Source: DATAOG01 sp963782885 (lineage in GTDB: Bacteria > Pseudomonadota > Alphaproteobacteria > Geminicoccales > Geminicoccaceae). From it: 64,000 nt of DNA. The notes under the pieces were generated by a model. The model searched no databases. It had not been told where the DNA came from and saw only the letters and a program-made list of their open reading frames with translations. Below, piece after piece: positions 32,553 to 41,978 of this stretch (position 1 is its first letter; every line of letters starts with the position of its first letter). A program made the position numbers and the translations under genes. The stretch is from positions 1 to 64,000 of the forward strand of contig CAWALL010000022.1 of assembly GCA_963782885.1 (NCBI GenBank), read 5' to 3'.

Positions 32553-33341
32553 GTGGCCGCGGCCGATCTCGAAAGAGCCGGGCGTCCGCCAGGCGATCTC
32601 GCCAGCGCGTTCGGCCTCGCCCGCTCGCTGGTCATCTACTACGGCCAGCCCTGGCGGCGGCGCGGGTTGCGGCGGCGCTATCGCGAGTTCCTTGGGCCGG
32701 GCGATCTCGCCCTCGACGTCGGCGCCCATGTCGGCAATCGGGCCCGCTGTTTCCGCGGGCTGGGCGCACGGGTGGTCGCGGTCGAGCCGCAGCCGGCCTT
32801 CGCCGCCTGGCTGCGCCGCCAGTTCCGCAGCGATCCGGGCGTCACCGTCGTCGAGGCGGCGCTCGGCGCGACCCCCGGGCGGGCGACCCTGCACATCAGC
32901 CGGCGCACGCCGACCGTGACCACGCTGTCCGAAGGCTGGACCCGCAAGGTCCGGGGCAGCCCCGGGTTCGCGCGGGTCGCCTGGCCGGATCGCCGCGAGG
33001 TGGCGGTCACGACCCTTGACGCCCTGATCGCCCGCCACGGCTGTCCGCGCTTTTGCAAGCTCGACGTGGAGGGCTTCGAGGCCGAGGTGTTGGCTGGCCT
33101 GTCGGCGCCGATCGCGGCGCTGTCGCTCGAATATCTGCCGGCGGCGATCGAGGTGGCGCTCGCAGCGGTCGAGCGTCTGGCCGGGCTCGGCGGCTATCGC
33201 TTCAACCTCACCGAGGGCGAGCGGATGAGCTGGCTCTGGCCCGAATGGCGCGCCGCCGATGCCACCCTTGCCTGGCTCGCCGGCCGGCGGCCCGACGCGC
33301 GCTCGGGCGACGTCTGGGCCCGGCTGGAGAGTGCGGGATGA
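32553..33341 (+). CDS. FkbM-family methyltransferase
   Basis: 262 residues; GTG 32553 is the most likely start, 33 bases from the divergent carbonic-anhydrase gene. SAM-binding motif LALDVGAHVGNRARCF, VVAVEPQPAFAAWL, and the FkbM hallmark FCKLDVEGFEAEVLAGL. FkbM proteins O-methylate sugars or polyketides. The next gene, a membrane sulfatase, overlaps by ATGA, so both probably act on an envelope glycan. Confidence 0.83.
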   Translation: MAAADLERAGRPPGDLASAFGLARSLVIYYGQPWRRRGLRRRYREFLGPGDLALDVGAHVGNRARCFRGLGARVVAVEPQPAFAAWLRRQFRSDPGVTVVEAALGATPGRATLHISRRTPTVTTLSEGWTRKVRGSPGFARVAWPDRREVAVTTLDALIARHGCPRFCKLDVEGFEAEVLAGLSAPIAALSLEYLPAAIEVALAAVERLAGLGGYRFNLTEGERMSWLWPEWRAADATLAWLAGRRPDARSGDVWARLESAG

Positions 33342-34990
33342 GCCGGGAGGGGTCGGCCGGGCTGCTCGGCGCGCTGCTCTGGCTGTCGCTGGTCTGGAAC
33401 CTGCCGGTCGAGCTCGGCGCTCTGGACCTTGCCGGATTCCTGGGGCTGGCCGGCGAGGTCGCGCTGCTGTTCGGCGCGCTGGCCCTGCTCGCGCCGCTCC
33501 GCGAGGGCCGGACCGGGCGCGCGGTCGCCTGGACGGTCGGTCTGGCCACGGCCATGGTCGCGCTGCTCAAGCTCGCCGAGCTGATGATCCGCGCCAGCCT
33601 GGGGCGCCCGTTCGACCCCTTGTCGGACCTCCAGCTGGCGTCATCGCTGATGCACCTCTTGACCGGCACGCTCGGCGGGGTTCTCGGTTGGCTGGCGCTC
33701 ACGGGCCTGGCTCTCGTGCCGATCCTGGTCTTCTTGATCACGGTCAGGGCGGTGCGCGTCAGCCAGCGCGTGCTCGAGGAGCCGCGCTGGCGACGCGCGA
33801 CCGCCGGCGGGGCCGCGCTCGCGCTCGTCCTGATCGTCGCCGAGCAGCTCGTGCCGCCGGCCTTCGAGCGCTGGCGGCCGGTGCCGCTGCGCACGAGCCA
33901 GATGCTGGTCGACGAATGGCGCCAGGGACGCATCATGCTGGCCGATCGCGCCGAATTCGAGCGCAAGGCGGCCGAGGATCCGTTCCGGACGCCGCCCGCG
34001 GACCGGCTGCTGACCGGGCTTGGCGGCGCCGACGTGGTGCTGGTCTACATCGAGTCCTACGGCCGGAGCGCGCTCGAGCAGGAGCGCTACGCCGAGCTGC
34101 TGCTGCCGCGGCTGGCGACCTTCGAGCGCCGGCTCAGCGATGCCGGTCTGGTCGCGGCGTCGGGCTATCTCACGTCGCCGACCATGGGCGGCCAGTCCTG
34201 GCTCGCCCACGGCACGCTCGAGAGCGGGCTCTGGATCACCGACCAGCGCCTCTACGACCTGCTGGTCGCGAGCGACCGCCTGACGCTCGCCAAGGCGTTC
34301 GACCGGGCCGGCCGGCGCACGGTGACGGTGCGGCCGGCGATCACGATGCCCTGGCCGGAAGGGCCGATGCTCGGCTATCAGAAGATCTACGCGGCGAAGG
34401 ATCTGGGCTACCGGGGCAAGCCCTACAACTGGATCACCATGCCCGACCAGTACACGCTCGCCGCCTTCGAGCGGCGCGAGCGCGAGCGGCCGCATCCGCC
34501 GCTGTTCGCCGAGCTGGCGCTGATCAGCAGCCACGCGCCCTGGACCCCGATCCCGCCGGTGCTCGAGCGCTGGTCGAAGATCGGCGATGGCCGGCTGTTC
34601 TCGCAGTGGGCGGAGGCGGGCGACCCGCCCGACGTGGTCTGGCGCGATCCGGAGCGCGTGCGCGCGCAGTACGCGCTCGCGATCGACTACGTGCTCGGGG
34701 TGCTCGCCTCGTACAGCGCCCGGTTCGTCGACGACCAGACCCTTCTGATCCTGGTCGGCGACCACCAACCGGCACCCCTGATCACCGGCGCAGGCGCGAG
34801 CCGGGACGTGCCGATGCACGTGATCAGCGGGGCGCCGGGGCTGCTCGAGCCGTTTCTCCGGTTCGGCTTCACGCCCGGGATGCGCCCCCGGCATGGGCCG
34901 GCGGTCGCGCGCATGGACCAGTTCCGGGACATGTTCCTCGGCGCCTTCAGCCAGCCCGACGGCGCGCCGACCGCGCGCGCGGCGTCGTGA
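33338..34990 (+). CDS. Sulfatase/LTA-synthase-like membrane phosphotransferase
   Basis: 550 residues. Four to five membrane spans lie in the first 165 residues, then a periplasmic alkaline-phosphatase-fold domain: VVLVYIESYGRSALEQ (likely nucleophile region), TMGGQSWLAHGTLESG, and LLILVGDHQPAPL (metal ligands Asp-His). This is the layout of lipoteichoic-acid synthase-like or phosphoglycerol transferases. It starts with ATG overlapping the methyltransferase stop, and its own stop overlaps the next GTG: three coupled genes. Confidence 0.83.
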   Translation: MSREGSAGLLGALLWLSLVWNLPVELGALDLAGFLGLAGEVALLFGALALLAPLREGRTGRAVAWTVGLATAMVALLKLAELMIRASLGRPFDPLSDLQLASSLMHLLTGTLGGVLGWLALTGLALVPILVFLITVRAVRVSQRVLEEPRWRRATAGGAALALVLIVAEQLVPPAFERWRPVPLRTSQMLVDEWRQGRIMLADRAEFERKAAEDPFRTPPADRLLTGLGGADVVLVYIESYGRSALEQERYAELLLPRLATFERRLSDAGLVAASGYLTSPTMGGQSWLAHGTLESGLWITDQRLYDLLVASDRLTLAKAFDRAGRRTVTVRPAITMPWPEGPMLGYQKIYAAKDLGYRGKPYNWITMPDQYTLAAFERRERERPHPPLFAELALISSHAPWTPIPPVLERWSKIGDGRLFSQWAEAGDPPDVVWRDPERVRAQYALAIDYVLGVLASYSARFVDDQTLLILVGDHQPAPLITGAGASRDVPMHVISGAPGLLEPFLRFGFTPGMRPRHGPAVARMDQFRDMFLGAFSQPDGAPTARAAS

Positions 34991-35268
34991 TCGTGCGGGT
35001 CGAGTGTTACGCCGGTCACCGCGGCGAGGAGACGCCGCGGCGGGTCTGGTTCGACAGCCGCGCCGTCGATCTGCTCGAGCTGCAGGACGCCTGGCTCGCG
35101 CCCGACCACCGCTACTTCAAGATGCGGGGCGCCGACGGCGCGAGCTATATCCTGCGCCACGATCAGCCGAGCGGCCGCTGGGAGCTCACCCTCTACCAGG
35201 CGCCAACTCTTGACCGCGGCCGGGAGGGGGACGGGCCATCGGTCGGCGTCCACCGGTCCGAGGCGTAG
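34987..35268 (+). CDS. Small conserved hypothetical protein
   Basis: 93 residues; GTG 34987 in the sulfatase stop. The core HRGEETPRRVWFDSRAVDL, DAWLAPDHRYFKMRGADG and YILRHDQPSGRWEL is seen in many alphaproteobacteria as a lone 80-90-residue protein without assigned function. The 3' end overlaps 83 bases of the convergent response-regulator gene, an unusually long antisense overlap. Confidence 0.65.
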   Translation: MIVRVECYAGHRGEETPRRVWFDSRAVDLLELQDAWLAPDHRYFKMRGADGASYILRHDQPSGRWELTLYQAPTLDRGREGDGPSVGVHRSEA

Positions 35269-35641
35269 CGCTGCTGTCAGACAGGCAGCGGGCGACCGCG
35301 GCCAGGAGCTCATCGTCGGTGTAGGGCTTCTTGACGATCGCGCAGGCGAGCTTCGCAGCGCCCACCGACTCGGTGACGAAATCCGGGAACCCGGTCGTGA
35401 TCAGGATCTTGAGCGCGAAGCGCCGCGCCAGCACCGTCGCGGTCCGAATGCCGTCGACGTCGATCTCCAGCATCAAATCGACGATCGCGAGCCGCGGCTG
35501 GTGACGCTTGACCAGGCGGACCGCCTCGTCGGTGCGGCCGGCGACGCCGGCCACGCGATAGCCGGATCGCTCGAGGAGCAGCCGCAGCCGTTCCGCGCCC
35601 AGGAAATCAGCCTGGACCAGCAGGATTTCAGGCGGTGGCAT
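35186..35641 (-). CDS. Response regulator, single receiver domain
   Basis: 151 residues. Receiver pattern: ILLVQADFLGAERLRLLLE, AIVDLMLEIDVDG (phospho-acceptor Asp), ILITTGF (Thr) and IVKKPYTDDEL (Lys). The acidic pair that binds Mg at the start (usually E-D or D-D) reads Q-A-D, so only one acid is left, and phosphorylation may be altered. No output domain. AGGGAG lies 9 bases before ATG 35641. It is 58 bases behind a sensor kinase gene on the same strand, its probable partner. Confidence 0.85.
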   Translation of the reverse strand: MPPPEILLVQADFLGAERLRLLLERSGYRVAGVAGRTDEAVRLVKRHQPRLAIVDLMLEIDVDGIRTATVLARRFALKILITTGFPDFVTESVGAAKLACAIVKKPYTDDELLAAVARCLSDSSATPRTGGRRPMARPPPGRGQELAPGRG

Positions 35642-35699
35642 CGTCTTCAGCTCCCTGGTCCCGGAGCGTTTGGGGGCGTCGGCCGAACGTGCCGGAGCG

Positions 35700-37733
35700 T
35701 CATTCCAAAGGGAAGCAAATCTTGCAGCGAACGCCGGCCGGCTCGAACTCAAGGCTGGTGCTGCCGCCGAGATCGTGCGCGATGCCGCGCTCGATCACGA
35801 CGCTGCCGAAACCGCGGTGATCCGGCGCCTCGATCCCGGGACCGCCCGACTCGGTCCAGGTGAGCAGGAGGGCCGGCCCCGAGGACGGCCGTTCGACCGC
35901 GGAGCAGATCGTCACCCGCCCGCCCGGGGCCGAGAGCGCGCCGTATTTGGCCGCATTGGTCGCCAGCTCGTGCAATGCCAGGCTCAGCGTCTGCGCCGCC
36001 CGAGGGCGCAGCAGCAGGTCGTCGCCGGTCAGCGTCAGGGCGGTGCCATCGGCGCCGACATAGGCCTCGAACTCGTTCCGGATCAGCTCATGCAGGCGCG
36101 CCCCCTGCCATTTCTCCCGGGCCAGCAGCTCATGGGCGCGCGCCATCGCGTGCAGGCGGCCGATCAGCGTGTCGGCGTAATCGGACACCGAGCTGGCGTG
36201 CGGCTTGGTCAGCAGGACCATGGCCTGGATCGAGGCCAGCAAATTCTTCGCGCGATGATCGATCTCGGCCATCATCAACAGCTGCCGCTCGTCCGAGCGC
36301 TTGCGCTCGGTGATGTCGCGCAGGATGCCGGTGAACAGCCGCTCCTCGCCCAGACTGAACTCGCCGATCGAGAGGAACAGCGGGACCTCGGAGCCGTCCT
36401 TGCGGCGCCCGGTCACCTCGCGGCCGATGCCGATGATCCGCGCCTTGCCGGTGCGCAGATAGCGGGCGAGATAGCCGTCGTGTTGCTCGCGGTCGGGCGA
36501 CGGCATCAGCAGGCTGACGTTGTGGCCGATCAGCTCGTCGCGCGGATAGCCGAACAGGCGCTCGGCCTCGGAGTTCACGAACTGGATGATGCCCCGCTGA
36601 TTGATCGTGATGATGCCGTCGGCGGCGGTGTCGACGATGGCCCGCAGGCGCGCCTCGCTCGCCTGCACTGCCGCCTGTCGTGCCTGCAGTGAGGCCGCCA
36701 TGTCGTTGAAGCTGCTGGCGAGCCGGTGGAGTTCCGGGCTGCTGTCGGGCTCGACCCGGGCGCGCGCGCCGAGATCGCCGTCCTCCATGCGCCCGACCGC
36801 GCCCTCGAGGGCGACCAGCGGGCGCCGGATCCAGATCTCGCCGCACCACAGCGCGGCCAGCGCCGCCAGCACGAAGGCCAGCGTCGTGAGGCCCGCCTCG
36901 CGCCAGAACAAGCGGTCGGCCTCAGCGAGCTGGGGCGCCCACGGCAGGCCGACGACCGCGAACAGATCGGCCGAGGCCAGGAGCGGGGCGAAGCCGTGCA
37001 GGCGGTCGACGCCGTCGATGCCTTCCGCCTCCAGCGTGCCCTCGCGCCGGCTGAGCATGGCCTCGGTAAAGGGAGCTTCGCGGACCTTGCGGCCGATCCA
37101 GTCGTCGGCAGGCGGCGTGCGCGCGAGCAGAACGCCGGCATCGTCGATCAGGCTCATCGTGGCGCCGGCCGGCAACGGCGTGGTCAGGAGCGAGCCGGAC
37201 AACCGCGACAGATCGAACGCGAGCACCACCACTGCCCGAACCTGGCCGGCGCCGTCGAGCGCCGGATAGGCGAAATTGAGGCTCGGCCGGCCGCTCAGAC
37301 GGCCGACGATGAAGCCGCTGATCGCGAGGCGCTTCTCGCGCAGCGCCGTCTGGAAATAGCTGCGGTCGGCGAGGCTGATCGCCGGTCCCGGCGGCCCCTT
37401 GAGGCCGGAGCAGAACTGCACGCCATCGGGTGCCACCGCGCCGATCCCCGCGATCGTCGGGAACAGCTGGATGAATTCGGCCATGCGGGCGTTGCAGCGC
37501 GTGACGTCGTGGTCCTGGACTTCCGGGAGCTTGGCCGCGGCGCCGAGCAGATAACGCGCGCCTTCGATGAACTGGTTCTGTTTCGCGGCGGCGAGGTGTG
37601 CGAGCTCGAGCGCCTGCGCCGCGATCGCCGCCTTGCGCTGCTCGCGATCCAACAGCAGCCCGTGCACCTGAAGGGCGAGGACCGGCAGCGCCGCGAACAG
37701 AACCAGGATCAGGAGACGGATACTGAGCTTCAT
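35700..37733 (-). CDS. Sensor histidine kinase, dCache-HAMP-PAS-HWE type
   Basis: 677 residues. A membrane span (about 5-25), an extracytoplasmic dCache-like sensor (to about 280), a second span (about 283-303), HAMP (to about 360), a PAS domain (about 365-480; RLRAIVDTAADGIITIN), then the HWE/HisKA_2 dimerisation histidine in MAEIDHRAKNLLASIQ and the ATPase domain with ALHELATNAAKYGALS and TWTESGGPGIEAP. It would sense a small molecule outside the cell and phosphorylate the regulator encoded just downstream. Confidence 0.9.
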   Translation of the reverse strand: MKLSIRLLILVLFAALPVLALQVHGLLLDREQRKAAIAAQALELAHLAAAKQNQFIEGARYLLGAAAKLPEVQDHDVTRCNARMAEFIQLFPTIAGIGAVAPDGVQFCSGLKGPPGPAISLADRSYFQTALREKRLAISGFIVGRLSGRPSLNFAYPALDGAGQVRAVVVLAFDLSRLSGSLLTTPLPAGATMSLIDDAGVLLARTPPADDWIGRKVREAPFTEAMLSRREGTLEAEGIDGVDRLHGFAPLLASADLFAVVGLPWAPQLAEADRLFWREAGLTTLAFVLAALAALWCGEIWIRRPLVALEGAVGRMEDGDLGARARVEPDSSPELHRLASSFNDMAASLQARQAAVQASEARLRAIVDTAADGIITINQRGIIQFVNSEAERLFGYPRDELIGHNVSLLMPSPDREQHDGYLARYLRTGKARIIGIGREVTGRRKDGSEVPLFLSIGEFSLGEERLFTGILRDITERKRSDERQLLMMAEIDHRAKNLLASIQAMVLLTKPHASSVSDYADTLIGRLHAMARAHELLAREKWQGARLHELIRNEFEAYVGADGTALTLTGDDLLLRPRAAQTLSLALHELATNAAKYGALSAPGGRVTICSAVERPSSGPALLLTWTESGGPGIEAPDHRGFGSVVIERGIAHDLGGSTSLEFEPAGVRCKICFPLE

Positions 37734-37803
37734 TCAAACGAAGTCCGCAGCCGCGCGCGAGCGCGGCGCCAGGGCGGTCGGCCCGCAGCCCGGCGGAGTC
37801 GGC

Positions 37804-38199
37804 CTAGGCGGCGCCGCTCGCGGCCAGCGCGAGCGCGGCGCAGGCCTGACATTCGCCGCGCGCCAGAACCCAGCCGTCGAGCAGGACCGTGTCGCCGCGT
37901 TCGAAGTCCTCGCGCACGCGGGCGCGCAACGCCAGTCGTGCCGCCGTCGGGTCGCCGGCGCCGGCCCGGCGCAGATCCCGGGCGAACGCCTGCGCCCCGG
38001 CATCGTCCGGGTAGCGGCTCAGATAGCGCCGGCCGATGGCGAGCGCGCTTTGCCGGTGCTTGAACACGAGCCCCAGACCGGCATCAGGCCCCGGTTCCGG
38101 GATCGGCTGGAGCATGGCACGCACGGACCCTCCGCAGGTCGCCGCGGCCGCTGCGACCATCAGGAAGGTGCGTCGACCCAGCTCGCCGAACGGCTTCAT
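37804..38199 (-). CDS. Exported hypothetical protein, Tat-type signal
   Basis: 131 residues. ELGRRTFLMVAAAAATCGG is a twin-arginine signal. The rest is helical with few marks; near the end DTVLLDGWVLARGECQACAAL has a C-x2-C. The ATG at 38199 follows GGAGAG at 6 bases. It is 70 bases upstream of the sensor kinase in the same direction, so the three may form one unit. No family recognised. Confidence 0.7.
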   Translation of the reverse strand: MKPFGELGRRTFLMVAAAAATCGGSVRAMLQPIPEPGPDAGLGLVFKHRQSALAIGRRYLSRYPDDAGAQAFARDLRRAGAGDPTAARLALRARVREDFERGDTVLLDGWVLARGECQACAALALAASGAA

Positions 38200-38325
38200 G
38201 TGCACTCTCCTTTTCCCAAGCCCCGCCCCGGAACGGGCCTATATCGATGGCGCCGGTCTGAGGCTAGATTGGCCTCAGGGTAGCGACGGCGACCGCGGCC
38301 TCCGATCTATATAGGAAATCTTCGC

Positions 38326-39531
38326 ATGGCGCAGCCCGATCGACTGGCTCTGCCGCTCGCCGGCATCCGCGTGCTCGAGCTCTCTCACACGGTGATGGGC
38401 CCGACCGCCGGGCTGGTGCTGGCCGATCTCGGCGCCGACGTGATCAAGATCGAGCCCGCGCCTGCGGGTGATCACACGCGCTGCCTGCCAGGCTTCGCGG
38501 CCGGCTTCTTCGGCCACTTCAACCGCAACAAGCGGAGCGTCGCGATCGACCTCAAGGCGCCCGAGGGGCAGGCGCTGCTCACGCGCCTGGTCGCGGACGC
38601 GGACGTGCTGGTCGAGAACTACGGTCCGGGCACGATGGAGCGCCTGGGGTGCGGCCACGAGCAGCTGGCAGGGCTCAACCCGCGCCTGGTCTATTGCGCG
38701 CTCAAGGGCTTTTTGTCCGGGCCGTACGAGGGCCGGCCGGCGCTCGACGAGATCGTCCAGTTCATGGCCGGGCTCGCCTACATGACCGGACCGCCGGGCC
38801 GGCCGCTGCGGGCCGGGGCCTCGGTGGTCGACATCACGGGCGGCCTGTTCGGGGTCATCGGCGTGCTGGCAGCGCTGCGCGAGCGCGAAAGCACCGGCCG
38901 CGGCCGGCTGGTGCGCAGCGCCCTGTTCGAATCGACCACCTTCCTGGTCGGCCAGCACATGGCGGCCGAGGTCGCGACCGGCGAGCCGCCGCCGCCGATG
39001 CCGGCGCGCCTCGGCGCCTGGGCGATCTACCAGACCTTCGCAACCGCAGACGGCGACCAGCTGTTCGTGGGCATCACCAGCGACAACCACTGGCGCCGGT
39101 TTTGCGCGGTCTTCGAGCGCCCGGACCTGCTCGCCGATCCGCGCCTCGCCAGCAACGCCGACCGGGTCGCCGCGCGCCCCTGGCTGGTGCCGCTGATCGC
39201 CGAGATCGCCGGCCGCCATACCAAGAGGGACCTCGCCCGCCTGCTCGAGCAGGCCAACATCCCGTTCGCGCCGGTCGCGACGCCGTCCGACCTGTTCGAC
39301 GACCCGCACCTGCTCGCGAGCGGCGGTCTGCTCGAGGTGATGATGCCGGACGGCGTCAGCGCCCGGTTGCCGGCCCTGCCGTTCGAGCTCGACGGCGCCC
39401 GCCCGCCGCTGCGGCGCCAGCCGCCCGGTCTCGGCGAGCACAGCCGCGAGGTCCTGCGCGAGATCGGCGTCGGCGAGGACGAGCTGGCGGCCCTCGAGCG
39501 CCGCGGCATCGTCACAGCCGCTTCTCCATAA
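38326..39531 (+). CDS. CaiB/BaiF-family CoA-transferase, second gene
   Basis: 401 residues: LPLAGIRVLELSHTVMGPTAGLVLADLGADVIKIE, in two blocks the usual family start, then NRNKRSVAIDLK, VLVENYGPGTMERLG, IYCA-like VYCALKGF, and a closing GEHSREVLREIGV. It is not closely similar to the copy at 27941, so not a recent duplicate. The 3' end overlaps the convergent GNAT pseudogene by 20 bases. A TATA-rich stretch (CTATATAGGAAA) lies just before the start. Confidence 0.9.
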   Translation: MAQPDRLALPLAGIRVLELSHTVMGPTAGLVLADLGADVIKIEPAPAGDHTRCLPGFAAGFFGHFNRNKRSVAIDLKAPEGQALLTRLVADADVLVENYGPGTMERLGCGHEQLAGLNPRLVYCALKGFLSGPYEGRPALDEIVQFMAGLAYMTGPPGRPLRAGASVVDITGGLFGVIGVLAALRERESTGRGRLVRSALFESTTFLVGQHMAAEVATGEPPPPMPARLGAWAIYQTFATADGDQLFVGITSDNHWRRFCAVFERPDLLADPRLASNADRVAARPWLVPLIAEIAGRHTKRDLARLLEQANIPFAPVATPSDLFDDPHLLASGGLLEVMMPDGVSARLPALPFELDGARPPLRRQPPGLGEHSREVLREIGVGEDELAALERRGIVTAASP

Positions 39532-39963
39532 ACAGGCAGAGCGGGTCGGCCGGTAAGCGCCGAACGGGCCGCGCTCGACATAGCCAAGCGCCCGGTAAAG
39601 GGCCAGCGCCTCGGGCTGCTTCACCCCGGTCTCGAGCTGGAGCAGGTTGACGCCGGCTTCGGCCGCCCGGCGCTCGAGCTGCGTCATCAGCGCTCGCCCG
39701 ATGCCGCGACCGCGGGCGTCCGGCTGGACGAACAGCCGCTTGACCTCGGCCTGGCCGATCTCGCCGAGCGCAAAGCCGACGCAGCCGACCGCACGGCCGT
39801 CGACGCGTGCGACCAGCAGGCGGACGTTCGGGGCGGCCAGCGCCCCGAGGTCGATCGCATGGCGGCTCGTGGGCGGGTAGAGCCCGGCCAGGTAGTCGTC
39901 CGACTGCCGGATCAGCTCTGCGACCTCGGCCTGGCGAGGCGATTCGACCTCGATGCCGAGCAT
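39512..39963 (-). pseudogene. GNAT acetyltransferase with a one-base deletion near its end
   Basis: From ATG 39963 the frame has KRLFVQPDARGRGIGRALM, the acetyl-CoA loop, and LYRALGYVERGPFGAYRP, all typical of GNAT. Then it runs on into CoA-transferase antisense sequence. In the next frame the expected end ADPLCLFMEKRL and a stop at 39512 follow directly, so one G is missing in a GG run near 39550. Without that the protein would be 150 residues and whole. It is last in the Tct operon. Confidence 0.75.
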
Positions 39964-39984
39964 GGCCACGGGGTCGGGCGGCGG

Positions 39985-41505
39985 TCAGTCGGGGACCTCG
40001 GCGTGCGCCTCCCGCTGGCGGCGGGCGTGGCGCACCTCGAAGAAGACGCTGAGCCCCAGCATCAGGACCACGAGCGCCCACAGCGCCCAGGTCAGCGGGC
40101 TCGAGATCAGAATGCTCCAGTCGCCGCCGCTGATCGAGAGCGCGCGCCGGAGGTTGGTCTCCATGATCCCGCCGAGCAACAGGCCCAGCACCACCGGCAC
40201 CAGCGGGATGTCGAGCTTGCGCAGCACGTAGCCGAGCAGGCCGAAGGCGGTGATCAGCAAGAGGTCGAAGATGCTGTGGTTGATCGAGTAGACGCCGACG
40301 TAGGCGACCATGACCACGCCCGGCATCAGGATCCAGGGCGGCACGGCCAGCATGCGCGCGAAGACGCCGACCAGCGGCAGGTTCATGACCAGCAGCATCA
40401 GATTGGCGACGTAGAGTGCTGCGATCAGGCCCCAGACCACGTCCGGATGCTGCTGGAACAGGAGCGGCCCGGGGGTGATGTTGAGCGAGATCAGCAGCGC
40501 CAGCAGCACCGCGGTGGTGCCGCTCCCGGGCACGCCGAGGGTCAGCATCGGCACCAGCGCGCCGCCGGCGGCGGCGTTGTTGCCGGCCTCCGGCGCCGCG
40601 ACGCCGCGCGGGTCGCCCTTGCCGAAGGTGTCGTCCTGGTTGGAGACGCGCCGCTCGATCGTGTAGGCGACGAAGCTGCCGAGCGAGGCGCCCGCCCCCG
40701 GCAGCACGCCCGAGATGAAGCCGACCCCGCTGCCGCGCAGCATCGCGCCAAATGAAAAGGCGATGTCCTTGAACGAGATCCGAACCCGGCCGAGCGGCTG
40801 ATTGGCGAAGTGGGTGCCGCCCGGGTTCTCGATGAAGAACAGGAACTCGCTGACCGCGAACATGCCGACCAGCGCGATGATGAAGTCCATACCCTCGTAC
40901 AGCTTGTAGATGCCGAAGGTGTAGCGGGGAATGCCGGTCTGCGGATCGGTGCCGATGGTCGAGAGCAGCAGGCCGAGCAGTGCTGCGATCAGCGACTTGA
41001 TCGGGTTGCGGGTGGCGATGCCGCTGAGCATCGCGAACGCGAGCACGAACAGCGCGAAATATTCGGCCGGCCCGAAATGGATCGCGATCTGGGCGAGCAG
41101 CGGCGCGAACAGGGTGAGGCCCACGGTCGAGAGGGTCGCGCCGACGAACGAGGCGACCGCGGACAGCGCCAGCGCGGTCGCGGCCTGGCCCTTCTGGGCC
41201 ATCGGATAGCCGTCGAGGGTCGTCATGACCGCCGGCTCGTCGCCCGGGATGTTGAGCAGGATGCTCGAGATCCGGCCGCCGTACATGGCGCCGTAGTAGA
41301 GGCTGGCGAGCAGGATCAGCGCCGAGGACGGCGGCAGGCCCAGAGCGAACGCGACCGGGATCAGGATCGCGACGCCGTTGGTCGGCCCGAGCCCGGGCAG
41401 GGCGCCGACCACGGTGCCGACCAGACAGCCGACGAACGCCATCCCGAGATTGAAGGGCGTGAGCGCGACCGAGAAGCCGTAAGCGAGCGAGTTCAGGACT
41501 TCCAT
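39985..41505 (-). CDS. tctA: Tripartite tricarboxylate transporter, large permease (TctA)
   Basis: 506 residues, about 12 membrane segments. TctA marks: VVGALPGLGPTNGVAILIPVAFALG, YYGAMYGGRISSILLNIPG, GNNAAAGGALVPMLTLGVPGSG. It imports a carboxylate using the binding protein TctC and small subunit TctB, encoded directly upstream in the same direction (6 and 473 bases). Full length and intact. Confidence 0.92.
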   Translation of the reverse strand: MEVLNSLAYGFSVALTPFNLGMAFVGCLVGTVVGALPGLGPTNGVAILIPVAFALGLPPSSALILLASLYYGAMYGGRISSILLNIPGDEPAVMTTLDGYPMAQKGQAATALALSAVASFVGATLSTVGLTLFAPLLAQIAIHFGPAEYFALFVLAFAMLSGIATRNPIKSLIAALLGLLLSTIGTDPQTGIPRYTFGIYKLYEGMDFIIALVGMFAVSEFLFFIENPGGTHFANQPLGRVRISFKDIAFSFGAMLRGSGVGFISGVLPGAGASLGSFVAYTIERRVSNQDDTFGKGDPRGVAAPEAGNNAAAGGALVPMLTLGVPGSGTTAVLLALLISLNITPGPLLFQQHPDVVWGLIAALYVANLMLLVMNLPLVGVFARMLAVPPWILMPGVVMVAYVGVYSINHSIFDLLLITAFGLLGYVLRKLDIPLVPVVLGLLLGGIMETNLRRALSISGGDWSILISSPLTWALWALVVLMLGLSVFFEVRHARRQREAHAEVPD

Positions 41506-41511
41506 TGCCGG

Positions 41512-41946
41512 TCAGCCGGGTAGCGCCAGCACGCCCGCCGGCAGGGGCAGGCCGAGCAGGTTGTTGAACAGCAGGAACAGCACGAGCGCGATGCCGAGGC
41601 CGGCGGCGGCGGACTGCCAGAGCCTGGCCCCGAGCAGCGAGCCCAGCGCCGCGACGCCCAGCAGCGTCGCGACGATGAAGCCCAGCGGCTCGAGCAGATA
41701 GGCGTAGGCGACGAAGACGACCAGCGTCAGCGCCTGCTTGAGCAGCGGCCGGCCGCGCGCCCAGTCGGGCTCGGGGTCGGGCCTGGCGATCAGGTAGAGG
41801 CTGAGCACGCCGAGCGGGATCGCCAGCACCAGCGGAAACACCGCCGGGCCCAGCGGGTCGCCGATCATCGCCTGGAAGCCGCTGGCCGTGACCCCGTAGG
41901 CCACGGCCAGCGCCAGCAGGACCAGGCCGGCCAGCCGGTCGCTCAT
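41512..41946 (-). CDS. tctB: Tripartite tricarboxylate transporter, small permease (TctB)
   Basis: 144 residues with four hydrophobic segments: MSDRLAGLVLLALAVAYGV, GPAVFPLVLAIPLGVLSLYLI, a LEPLGFIVATLLGVAAL segment and a C-terminal span. Position between tctC and tctA and size fit TctB. Confidence 0.87.
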   Translation of the reverse strand: MSDRLAGLVLLALAVAYGVTASGFQAMIGDPLGPAVFPLVLAIPLGVLSLYLIARPDPEPDWARGRPLLKQALTLVVFVAYAYLLEPLGFIVATLLGVAALGSLLGARLWQSAAAGLGIALVLFLLFNNLLGLPLPAGVLALPG

Positions 41947-41978
41947 CTCGGATCGTGCAGGGCCGTCTGCTCAGGCGC

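Noticed and set aside
38275..39969. 564-codon minus-strand frame starting with a GNAT domain
   Set aside because: Only the first 150 residues are real; the rest is antisense of the CoA-transferase and results from the frameshift near 39550.
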